From the NCBI GenBank assembly GCA_003023565.1, contig PXSA01000020.1:1-48445 (forward strand): a stretch of DNA of 48,445 bases. The letters are read 5' to 3'. Both the position numbers and the translations under genes were made by a program. The notes below the pieces were generated by a model. It did not search any database. It was not told the DNA's origin and saw only the letters and a program-made list of their open reading frames with translations. The stretch is from Halobacteriales archaeon QS_9_68_17. Its GTDB lineage: Archaea > Halobacteriota > Halobacteria > Halobacteriales > Natronoarchaeaceae. Below, one piece after another: positions 41,704-48,445 of the stretch. Each line of letters starts with the position of its first letter. The stretch's first letter is position 1.

Positions 41704-44043
41704 TCACGGCCGCCCCTGGCGCTCGAAGACGCCGGCCAACAGCTCTCGCTGGCCGACGCGGAGGTGCTGGTGGAACGTCGGCTGCGTGATCCCGAGCACG
41801 TCCGCCACCTCCTCGCCGTTTTGCGACCGGGGCCACTCGAAGAAGCCGCTGTGGTACGCGACCTGCAACACCTCGCGCTGCCTGTCCGTCAGGCGGGCGG
41901 TCAGGGCCGACCAGGGGTCGCCGTCGGCGTCGTCGCCCTCCGTCACGTCGCTTCTGGAGACCAGTTGCGCGCCGTCGAACTCGGTCTCGAACCGCTCGAC
42001 GAGGCGGCGAACGTCGGCGTTCTCGCGGACCTCGACGACGACCCGCGCCTGCCCGCCTTCCGCGCTGGCCGTCGACAGCGTCGCGCCGTGGTCGGCGACG
42101 TACTCGACGAGCGGCGATTCCCGGATCGCCACCTCGTACACCCGGTCGTCGCCGTCTCCGAGCGTCCGCAGGTCGTCCACCGTCGACACGCCGTCCGCCC
42201 ACGCGGCGACGGCCGCCTCGTCGGCGTCGTCCCCGCGGACGAACAGGTGGAGGCGACCGTCGGAACGGAGCGAGCGCCCGACGAGTTCGACGCCGCAGTC
42301 GACCGCCTCCGAGAGGTCGACGAGGAGCGACGAGGGGTCCCGAAGCGTGAACGTGAGTTCGACCGCGCCCGTGTCGATCCGTGCCGAGCGACGCTGTGCG
42401 GTGTTGATGGCGTAGCCGATGGTCTCGCCGAGCTCCGCGAGCACGTCCCGTTCGTTCGGCCCGAACGCTTCGCGCGACCCCGTGTAGACGACGAGCACGT
42501 CGTACAGAACGTTCTGGTACGTGACGGGCACGGCCGCGACGGAGCGGTACCCGCGCGACCGCGCCATGTCGATCCGCTCGTCGGGCAGGTCGCTCCTTGC
42601 GACGTCGGACACCACCGTCACGCGCCGTTCCTCCACGGTCTCGGCGAGGACGGGGTCCTCGGCGGCCGACACCGGCGAGTCGGTGACGTACCCGTCTCCC
42701 ACGCCGGCCCAGAACCGTGGCGTGACCGCCCCGTCTTCGAGGTCGTAGCGCCCGAGCCACGCGAACTGGTACTGGTCGGCGGTGCCGAACTGCTCGCAGA
42801 CGAGGCGCTCGATCTCCTCCCGGGTCGAGACGTGGACCAGCGCCTGGTTGACGTCCCGGATCACCTCGTTCATGTCGTTCAGCGACTCCAGTTCGTCGCG
42901 CTGGTCGGCCAACTGCCGCTCCCGGTCCCGGAGCAGTCGGTCCCGGTCGGCCCGGTCCAGCGCGCCGCCGACGTGGGCGGCGAGTATCTCCGCGAGGTCG
43001 CGGTCGTACCGGTCGAACCGCTTCCCGTCCGTCACGCCGGCGTAGAGGACGCCGTGCTCGCCGAGCGGAACGCGGAGGTCGGCCGACAGGCCGTCCGGTG
43101 CGTCGTCGCCCTCGCTGAGGTCGTACCGGCGGTCGTCCGACCGGGGGAGGATGAAGTCGTCGACGGCGACGTCGACGGCCAGGTCCGCGTCGGAGAGCGC
43201 CGCCCTCGCGTCGTCGGTCGCCGCGGCGGGTCGCATCGATCCCCCGGACTCTTCGAGGAGGTACGCCCTGTTCGCCGTCGCGCCGAACAGGTCGCGGGCG
43301 GTCTCGACGGCGCTCGATAGGATCGACTCCTTCGCCGTCATGGTCATCAGTTCCCGGGTCGTACCCAGGAGCGCGTCCCGGGCGCGCTCCCGTCCCGGAT
43401 CCCCGTCCGGCCGCTCGCAGCGCCAGTCGACGACCCCGTCCGGGAGCGTCTCCCGGGACCGAAGCCACTCGCCGACCGGCGTCCCGCCGTCGTCGGGCAC
43501 CGTCGCCGCCAGCGCGTCGAGCGTCAGGTCGTCGGCGGAACACCCCCAGAGGGACCGTGCGGCGGGGTTGGCGTCGACCACGGTGCCTTCCTCGTCGACG
43601 ACGAACACCGGGTCGTCGACGGCGTCGAACAGCACCTCGTAGGAGCGCTGTCGCCGCCGCCCGTCGACCGCGTTCCTGATGCGGTTGGCGAGCAGTTCGT
43701 ACTGGTCGGTGCCGGTCGATTTCCTGATGTAGTCCGTCGCGCCCGCGCGGACGGCCTCGGCCGCGACGCTCTCGCTCCCCTCGCCCGTGAAGAGGACGAA
43801 GGGGACGTCGGGTCGGCGCTCGCGGACGGCGTCGAGGAACTCTAACCCGTCTATCGACGGCATCCGGTAGTCGCTCACCACGCAGTCGACCCGTTCGCCG
43901 GCGTCCAGCCTGTCAAGCGCGACTGCGGGGTCCGTCTCGGCGACGACGCCGATGTCCGGTTGCGTGCGTTCGAAGTGGTCGGCGACGAGCGATGTGATCC
44001 GCTCGTTATCGTCCACGCAGAGTACTCGGATATTCGAAGTCAT
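41704..44043 (-). CDS. Bat-type transcription regulator (REC-PAS-GAF-GAF-HTH_10)
   Basis: A 779-aa bacterio-opsin-activator-like regulator. Approximate layout: receiver 1-125 with a proper acceptor Asp58 (CVVSDYRMPSIDG), PAS 132-235, GAF 236-395, a second GAF 425-575, the Bat-associated domain 580-715 and HTH_10 722-775. The helix-turn-helix carries LTARLTDRQREVLQVAYHSG and DVLGITQPTFHQHLR, the family signature. Such proteins sense light, redox or oxygen and activate target genes. The intact receiver suggests input from a kinase, possibly the nearby histidine kinase, which is inference. It is divergent from the secreted-protein locus and could regulate it. Confidence 0.93.
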   Translation of the reverse strand: MTSNIRVLCVDDNERITSLVADHFERTQPDIGVVAETDPAVALDRLDAGERVDCVVSDYRMPSIDGLEFLDAVRERRPDVPFVLFTGEGSESVAAEAVRAGATDYIRKSTGTDQYELLANRIRNAVDGRRRQRSYEVLFDAVDDPVFVVDEEGTVVDANPAARSLWGCSADDLTLDALAATVPDDGGTPVGEWLRSRETLPDGVVDWRCERPDGDPGRERARDALLGTTRELMTMTAKESILSSAVETARDLFGATANRAYLLEESGGSMRPAAATDDARAALSDADLAVDVAVDDFILPRSDDRRYDLSEGDDAPDGLSADLRVPLGEHGVLYAGVTDGKRFDRYDRDLAEILAAHVGGALDRADRDRLLRDRERQLADQRDELESLNDMNEVIRDVNQALVHVSTREEIERLVCEQFGTADQYQFAWLGRYDLEDGAVTPRFWAGVGDGYVTDSPVSAAEDPVLAETVEERRVTVVSDVARSDLPDERIDMARSRGYRSVAAVPVTYQNVLYDVLVVYTGSREAFGPNERDVLAELGETIGYAINTAQRRSARIDTGAVELTFTLRDPSSLLVDLSEAVDCGVELVGRSLRSDGRLHLFVRGDDADEAAVAAWADGVSTVDDLRTLGDGDDRVYEVAIRESPLVEYVADHGATLSTASAEGGQARVVVEVRENADVRRLVERFETEFDGAQLVSRSDVTEGDDADGDPWSALTARLTDRQREVLQVAYHSGFFEWPRSQNGEEVADVLGITQPTFHQHLRVGQRELLAGVFERQGRP

Positions 44044-44090
44044 CGAAAGTTTTCCATCGGTGTTTACCTCCGAAACGCGCTACCGGTCCA

Positions 44091-44100
44091 AATATCTTAG
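44091..44100 (+). promoter_or_regulatory. TATA-like box for the secreted-protein locus
   Basis: AATATCTTAG lies about 32 nt before the ATG at 44127, giving a leader of only a few nt. It supports the 44127 start over the internal ATG at 44169. Confidence 0.5.
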
Positions 44101-44126
44101 GGAACTATTCGACTCAGCCTAATATC

Positions 44127-44726
44127 ATGGCGGGAAGGTATATGCCCTCGTATCAGTTTCTAACATACATGCAGCGCAAGGCTGTCTTGGTAATCGGTAC
44201 AGTGTTGGTCGCATCGGTCGCAATGGGTTCGGCCGCGTTCACCAGCGGTAGCGTGGACCGGACGGCGACGGTCGACGTAGTCGGCGACGACCAGGCGTTC
44301 ACCGGACTGCAGGCCGGTGACAGCGTCGTCGTCCAGCAGAGTGACGGTGGCCAGTTGTCCATCGACTTCTCGCAGGCGGCCAACGCTGACGGCATCAACG
44401 GCGACGCCAACTACACTATCGGCGACAAGACCGGTGACTTCGAGAACGAGACCGGTTCGTACGCGTTCAACATCACGAACAACGACGGGAGCGCACACGA
44501 CTACACGCTCTCGTACGCGTTCACCGGGTCGCAGTCGTCCAGCTCCAGCGTGACGTTCACCGTGTACGACAGCACGGACACCCAGATCGCGTCCGCGTCC
44601 GACAGCAACGACGGCTCGTTCTCGCTCGCGGCCGGCGAAACGGCGTACGTCGTGATGGAGGTCGACTCGACCGGAGCGACGGAGAGCAACGACCTCGACG
44701 GCGACGTGACGATCACGGCGACGTAA
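44127..44726 (+). CDS. Secreted haloarchaeal protein, DUF1102/TasA-like candidate
   Basis: A 199-aa exported protein. After a 16-residue lead, RKAVLVIGTVLVASVAMGSA forms a hydrophobic signal core, followed directly by AAFTSGSVDRTATVDVVGDD. The mature part is beta-rich and unusually rich in Ser, Thr, Asp and Asn, with possible N-glycosylation sites such as NYT and NITN. It contains no cysteine. This signal plus FxxGSxxR pattern resembles DUF1102/camelysin-like matrix proteins. Alternative start: ATG at 44169. It heads the locus, 22 nt before the signal peptidase gene, and a similar protein follows that gene. Confidence 0.75.
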   Translation: MAGRYMPSYQFLTYMQRKAVLVIGTVLVASVAMGSAAFTSGSVDRTATVDVVGDDQAFTGLQAGDSVVVQQSDGGQLSIDFSQAANADGINGDANYTIGDKTGDFENETGSYAFNITNNDGSAHDYTLSYAFTGSQSSSSSVTFTVYDSTDTQIASASDSNDGSFSLAAGETAYVVMEVDSTGATESNDLDGDVTITAT

Positions 44727-44748
44727 CCTCGTCCACCCTCTCGGACTG

Positions 44749-45804
44749 ATGTACCGTTACGTCGGTGCGGTCGTGCTGGTCGGGTTCGTGGCGCTCTCAG
44801 CGGCCACCCCGCTCGGAGTCAGCTACGTCTACTCCGACAGCATGGAGCCGACGATATCGACCGGCGACGGGTTCGTCGTCGTCCCCGCGGACGACGCCGA
44901 CCCGGGAGACGTCGTCACTTTCTGGTCCGACGAGCGCGGCGAGTACGTCACGCACCGCGTCGTCGAGGAGACCGACTCGGGGTACGTCACGAAGGGGGAC
45001 AACAACCCGGTCATCGACCAGGCGACCGGCCACCCGCGCGTCCAGCAGTCCGACGTGGAAGGGACCGTCCTGACTTTCGGTGGTAAGCCGGTGACGGTCC
45101 CCTACGTCGGCGACGCGGTGCAGTTCGCGACGGCGAACGTGACGGCGCTGGCGGGGGCCGGCGTTCTGTTGCTCGCCGCGCTCGTCGGGACGCCCGCGTC
45201 CCGTTCGCGGGACGTGCTCAGTGTGGGAACGCTGTTCCGCGGGCTGATCGCGGCGAGCGTCGTCGGCGGCGTGGTCGGCGTCCTGCTGACCGGTGGCACG
45301 GTACGTTTCCCGGTCGGCGACGACGCGGACGGCGTCACGTCCGACACGGTGGTCTTCGAGAACGACACCGCGAACGTGACGGTATCGACGGCGTCGACGC
45401 CGTACACTTACCGGGCGGTCGCGGCGTCCGGCGTCCGCGTCGTCGACACGACGCCCGCGGGAGACGACCCGAGGGCTTCGAGCGGCAACGGAGGGCCGGC
45501 GTCGACTGACGACGGCGGTGGGTCCGCGACGGCCGACGACGGACGCCCCGCGACCGACGAGGTCACGCTGACGCTGGCGAGAGACGGGTCCGGCGCGGAC
45601 GAAGCGACCGTCCGGGTGTACCAGTACCCGAAGGTCCTCCCGGCGACGGTCGTCCGGGCGGCGCACGCCGTCCACCCGCTGGTCGCCGCCGTGCTGACGG
45701 TCGGCTTCGGCCACCTGCCGGTCGCCGCGCTGTACCTGCTCACTATAGACGGGAGAGAACCGCTGCGGTCGAGCCGATGGCGCGGCTCGCTTCGGGGGAA
45801 GTGA
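44749..45804 (+). CDS. Signal peptidase I, Sec11/SipW type, with extra C-terminal extracytoplasmic domain
   Basis: A 351-aa S26B-family peptidase that removes signal peptides. An N-terminal helix (5-25) leads into YSDSMEPTISTGD, with catalytic Ser31. EYVTHRVVEE gives His69, replacing the Lys of bacterial LepB, and TKGDNNPVID supplies the Asp, so it is the Ser-His-Asp ER type. Membrane helices follow near 120-140 and 155-178. After the peptidase part comes an atypical segment (about 190-310). It contains VVFENDTANVTVSTASTPYT and a Gly/Ser/Asp linker, and ends in a final helix. It probably processes the flanking secreted proteins; the layout recalls bacterial sipW. Confidence 0.9.
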   Translation: MYRYVGAVVLVGFVALSAATPLGVSYVYSDSMEPTISTGDGFVVVPADDADPGDVVTFWSDERGEYVTHRVVEETDSGYVTKGDNNPVIDQATGHPRVQQSDVEGTVLTFGGKPVTVPYVGDAVQFATANVTALAGAGVLLLAALVGTPASRSRDVLSVGTLFRGLIAASVVGGVVGVLLTGGTVRFPVGDDADGVTSDTVVFENDTANVTVSTASTPYTYRAVAASGVRVVDTTPAGDDPRASSGNGGPASTDDGGGSATADDGRPATDEVTLTLARDGSGADEATVRVYQYPKVLPATVVRAAHAVHPLVAAVLTVGFGHLPVAALYLLTIDGREPLRSSRWRGSLRGK

Positions 45805-45805
45805 G

Positions 45806-46333
45806 ATGCGCCGACGCAGCCGTTCCCGCCGTCGCTCGGGCCGACCGTGGCTATCGGTGGTCGTCGTCTCGGTGACGAGCCTGCTCCTGCTGACCGCGAT
45901 GCCGCCGTCCGCGTCGTTCGACACCGGCAGTGCGGAGCGGTCGACGGGCGTTCCCGTCGTCAGCGACGCGGACGCCGTCCACGCACTCAGCAACCACTCC
46001 GCGATGAACACCGGGGAGACCTGTAAGCTGGTCACGGTGACGAACCGCTTCGACCAGTCGGTGACGGTCACCGTCACGCTCCGCGGGGACTCCGAGAAGT
46101 ACGGCAACCTGACGCTGGGGAGCGGCCGCGAGGGGACCCAGACGAGCTTCTCGCTCGCGTCGGGAGCCGAGCAGAAGGTGGGGCTGGAGACCGACGACAA
46201 CAGCTCCTACGACGGCGACCGGGTCTACTACCACGCGAACGCCACGACCGACGGCGTTCGCGTCGTCGCGACGGACAGGCACTCGACCATCGACGACGGC
46301 ACGCTCACCACGGACTGCGACATCACGTTATGA
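45806..46333 (+). CDS. Second secreted TasA/DUF1102-like candidate
   Basis: A 175-aa exported protein. An Arg-rich start precedes the membrane/signal core WLSVVVVSVTSLLLLTAMPP. The following ASFDTGSAERSTGVPVVSDA aligns without gaps with the same region of the 44127 protein (pattern AxFxxGSxxRxxxVxVVxD). The mature domain is beta-rich, with TVTNRFDQSVTVTVTLRG, and has two cysteines. Its ATG is 1 nt after the peptidase stop, and its end overlaps the next gene by 4 nt, so the three genes are translated as one unit. Confidence 0.75.
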   Translation: MRRRSRSRRRSGRPWLSVVVVSVTSLLLLTAMPPSASFDTGSAERSTGVPVVSDADAVHALSNHSAMNTGETCKLVTVTNRFDQSVTVTVTLRGDSEKYGNLTLGSGREGTQTSFSLASGAEQKVGLETDDNSSYDGDRVYYHANATTDGVRVVATDRHSTIDDGTLTTDCDITL

Positions 46334-47709
46334 GCTGGATCGCCGCCGGACGGCTCCGGTACGAACGGCTGGTCGCGGCCCGCGGCAGGAGCGTCGTGCT
46401 CGCGCTGGTGCTGCTCGGCGTTGTCGCCGCCGGCGTCACGGCGGTCGGCGTCGCTTCGCCGCCGACGGAGACCACCCGGATGGCGACGGACACCGCCGAG
46501 GTCACCGCGACGGGGTCCGACTCGGCGACGGTCACCGGCGAGAGCGAACTGTACGACCGGGGCGAGGTCGTCCGTGACAGCCCGGCGTATCTGACCGATG
46601 CGGCTCCGGAACTCACGGTCACCGCCGAGACGAGCGTCTCCGGCAGTCGGTCGGCGACCGTCACGCAGGAGCTCGTTCTGACGTACCGCGCGAAGCGCGA
46701 CGGCGAGACCTACTGGCAGGAGTCGGTCCCGATCGGTCACGAGGAAGGGGAGGCCGACGACGAGTCCTCGACCGTGTCGGCGACGGTGAACGTGGCCGAC
46801 GTCCGCGACAGGATCGAGACGATACGCGAGGAGACGGGGTCGCGGACGACCGTCAGCGCCGAGGTGACACATCGCGCCGCCTACGAGACGGAGGCCCGCA
46901 GCGGGGAACTGCGGAGTTCCGCGGCGCTCAGCATCAACGACCGGACCTACTCGCTCGGCGACGGCCTCGGCGCGTCGGACGTTTACCACGACCGCGAGAC
47001 CGTCACGCGACCGGCCGAGGACCGGACGACGGTCGTGTTCGGCGTCGCCGTCGCGTCGTGGTCCCTCTGGACCGCGCCGCTGGCGCTCCTCGGTCTGCTC
47101 GGGGCGGGACACGCGGCCGCTGTTCGGCGGCGCGACCCAGACCCGCGAGCGGTCGAGCGTCGGATCGAACGCCAGCGGTTCGCCGAGTGGGTGTCGCACG
47201 GCGAAGTGCCGGACGACGTGGCGGACCGGCGCGTCGCCATCGCCTCGCTCGGAGACCTGGTCGACGTCGCTATCGACGCCGACCGGCGTGTCGTCCACGA
47301 CCAGGCGGCGGAGCGGTACGTGGTGATCGACGGGGCCGTGGCGTACGTCTACGTCCCTGACGACCGACCGCCTGCTGGGGACGGACCCGAGACGGCCGAC
47401 CCGCTGGAGACGGCGACCGCTCGCTCGGGCGGGGACCGGACGAGCGTCCCGGGGAAGAACGAAAACGACGCGGCGGCACACGCACTCGACGAAACAGGGA
47501 CGGAGGAAGACGACGTGGCGGCACGCGCGGGGGAAGAAGGGATGACGGAAACGGACGACGCGGCGGCACGCGAATCAGCAGACGGATCGGCGACGGACGG
47601 CGTCTCCGAACCGGAGGCGGAGGAGGACGAGTCCGACTCGGCCGCGGTGGGGACCGCGGACGAGTTCGTCTGGAGCGACCCCGCTTCGGAGAGCGACTCC
47701 GAGGCGTGA
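46330..47709 (+). CDS. DUF5305-type membrane protein
   Basis: A 459-aa protein with an N-terminal helix (VVLALVLLGVVAAGVTAVGV), a large extracytoplasmic beta-rich domain to about residue 225, and a second helix near 235-265. A cytoplasmic region follows, with RFAEWVSHGEVPDDVADRRV and AERYVVIDGAVAYVYVPDDR, and then a long acidic tail with 15-residue repeats. The central arrangement is that of the DUF5305 family often found beside signal peptidases in haloarchaea (family recalled from memory). It is the last gene of the probable operon. Possible roles are anchoring, assembly or signalling for the exported proteins, which is inference. Confidence 0.8.
   Translation: MSWIAAGRLRYERLVAARGRSVVLALVLLGVVAAGVTAVGVASPPTETTRMATDTAEVTATGSDSATVTGESELYDRGEVVRDSPAYLTDAAPELTVTAETSVSGSRSATVTQELVLTYRAKRDGETYWQESVPIGHEEGEADDESSTVSATVNVADVRDRIETIREETGSRTTVSAEVTHRAAYETEARSGELRSSAALSINDRTYSLGDGLGASDVYHDRETVTRPAEDRTTVVFGVAVASWSLWTAPLALLGLLGAGHAAAVRRRDPDPRAVERRIERQRFAEWVSHGEVPDDVADRRVAIASLGDLVDVAIDADRRVVHDQAAERYVVIDGAVAYVYVPDDRPPAGDGPETADPLETATARSGGDRTSVPGKNENDAAAHALDETGTEEDDVAARAGEEGMTETDDAAARESADGSATDGVSEPEAEEDESDSAAVGTADEFVWSDPASESDSEA
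47467..47575 (+). repeat. Three degenerate tandem repeats, 45-bp period
   Basis: The string GACGCGGCGGCAC (one copy GACGTGGCGGCAC) starts at 47467, 47512 and 47557, exactly 45 bp apart. The repeat encodes 15-residue acidic units beginning DAAAHA, DVAARA and DAAARE in the tail of the DUF5305-type protein. Confidence 0.75.
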
Positions 47710-47716
47710 GACGCGC

Positions 47717-48079
47717 CTACCGCCGCATCCGCCGACGGTACTCGGCGACGACGGCCGTGCCGACGAGCGCGCCGAGCGTGTTCGCACCGGCGTCGGCCAG
47801 TGAGAAGGCCCGGTAGGGGACACCCGCTTGCACCAGTTCTATACCGATGCCGTACGCCACAGCACCGCAGAACGAGAGCGTCGCAGCCCGCCGGGTGGAC
47901 CGCTCGCGGGTCGCCAGCGCGCCGGCCAGCGCGCCGGCCAGTGCGGCGTAGCCCGCGGCGTGGAGGAGTTCGTCCACCGGGAGTGGCCCGGCCGCTCCGC
48001 CGACGGGGCCGGGCGGGACGACGGACGCGACGAGGAGGATGGCGGCAACGAGGACCGGCGGGACCCAGCGTTGGGACAC
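47717..48079 (-). CDS. VanZ-like membrane protein
   Basis: A 120-aa protein with four membrane helices: VPPVLVAAILLVASVVPPG, then ELLHAAGYAALAGALAGAL, then a helix with FCGAVAYGIGIELVQAGVPY, and a last one with SLADAGANTLGALVGTAVVA. The helix with GIELVQ and the later motif DAGANTLGALVG mark the VanZ family. The open frame extends to 48181, but I prefer the GTG at 48079 (VSQRWVPP), which lies about 29 nt after a T-rich promoter-like element. Function is unknown. Confidence 0.78.
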   Translation of the reverse strand: MSQRWVPPVLVAAILLVASVVPPGPVGGAAGPLPVDELLHAAGYAALAGALAGALATRERSTRRAATLSFCGAVAYGIGIELVQAGVPYRAFSLADAGANTLGALVGTAVVAEYRRRMRR

Positions 48080-48104
48080 GTCCGGTACCCGGAACCGGCC
48101 GCCG

Positions 48105-48111
48105 AAAAAAG
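48105..48111 (-). promoter_or_regulatory. T-rich promoter-like element for the VanZ-like gene
   Basis: On the minus strand this gives ACTTTTTTC, about 29 nt before the preferred GTG. It supports a leaderless start at 48079 and argues against the longer frame. Confidence 0.35.
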
Positions 48112-48244
48112 TGACCGGCTCGGTCCGACGGCGGGGCGACGAGGGTATCGCCGCCGGCATCCGCAGGGACGCAACCGACAACGGTTACGCCGCTACGCTA
48201 ACGGCTAACACGTTGGAGAGCGTATGTAACGAACGTAATTAACA

Positions 48245-48445
48245 ATGACCGATATCGGAGGGTTTCAGGACAGAGTCGCCAGGGTCGACCTGTCCGAGGG
48301 AGACGTGCGGTACGAGGGCATCGACACGGAGGACGCGAGGAAGTATATCGGCGCGCGCGGACTGGGCGTGAAGTACGTCTTCGAGCAGGGGCCGGACGTG
48401 GACCCGCTGGGACCGGACAACCTGCTGGCGTTCATGAACGGTCCG
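48245..48445 (+). CDS. Aldehyde ferredoxin oxidoreductase, N-terminal part (cut by window edge)
   Basis: The first 67 codons of a tungsten/molybdopterin aldehyde:ferredoxin oxidoreductase. These enzymes oxidise aldehydes to carboxylic acids using ferredoxin. The N-terminal domain is recognised from RVARVDLSEGDVRYEGID and the family segment YIGARGLGVKYVFEQG, then GPDNLLAFMNGP. The tungstopterin- and Fe-S-binding cysteines lie beyond the window. The upstream 165 nt, shared with the VanZ-like gene, hold short near-repeats (GTTACG, CGCTAAC, GTAACG) that may be regulatory. Confidence 0.85.
   Translation, partial: MTDIGGFQDRVARVDLSEGDVRYEGIDTEDARKYIGARGLGVKYVFEQGPDVDPLGPDNLLAFMNGP

Noticed and set aside
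40910..43543. An 877-codon minus-strand frame across the Bat-type and RaSEA genes
   Set aside because: It is an out-of-frame, Arg-rich translation of two real genes.
1..48445. CRISPR arrays, rRNA genes, transposases, integrases and defence systems
   Set aside because: No regularly spaced repeats, rRNA-like sequence or recombinase motifs were seen; the only tRNA is tRNA-Leu, and no repeats of its 3' end suggest an integration site.

Overview
The window reads as a chromosomal segment of a halophilic archaeon (class Halobacteria). It is GC-rich, its proteins are strongly acidic, and many genes look leaderless, with an A/T-rich TATA-like box about 25-32 nt before the start codon. Several families are archaeal or haloarchaeal: CetZ tubulin, cofactor F420 genes cofC/cofG/cofH, archaeosine radical SAM RaSEA, a fused siroheme decarboxylase, Agl23, and a Bat/HTH_10 regulator. 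I cannot name the genus from sequence alone.

Layout. 1-2364: the 5' end of an unknown gene and the membrane glycosylation protein Agl23. 2365-3058: an A/T-rich island with small unrecognised ORFs. 3059-13141: metabolic genes (thiolase, zinc alcohol dehydrogenase, siroheme decarboxylase, SDR, TrpD2-like protein, a dehalogenase-remnant/deacylase chimera, BASS transporter, cyclophilin, ferredoxin). 13217-19367: a complete dipeptide/oligopeptide ABC operon (A-B-C-D-F), then tRNA-Leu(UAA). 19937-24994: methyltransferase, TrkA with two stand-alone Lrp/AsnC ligand-binding proteins, a decayed 2-oxoacid dehydrogenase E1-alpha pseudogene, dTMP kinase and an NDUFA9-like protein. 25188-31611: cetZ plus the F420 genes, with a frameshifted membrane gene and a cytochrome P450 remnant among them. 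31998-37324: purine and one-carbon genes (purC, purU, purS, purQ) and citrate synthase. 37411-44043: a 1048-aa multi-sensor histidine kinase, RaSEA and a Bat-type regulator. 44127-47709: four exported or membrane genes built around a Sec11-type signal peptidase. The end holds a VanZ-like gene and the 5' end of an aldehyde ferredoxin oxidoreductase.

The most interesting system candidate is 44127-47709. A dedicated signal peptidase sits between two small secreted proteins whose sequences just after the signal peptide align without gaps, followed by a DUF5305-type membrane protein. The layout resembles bacterial SipW/TasA matrix-fibre loci. Functional equivalence is inference.

The window also carries clear genome-decay marks: the E1-alpha pseudogene, a P450 tail whose haem-ligand cysteine position is arginine, a TerB-like fragment, a frameshifted membrane gene, and a dehalogenase C-terminus fused in frame to a deacylase. 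I saw no rRNA, CRISPR array, transposase or integrase.
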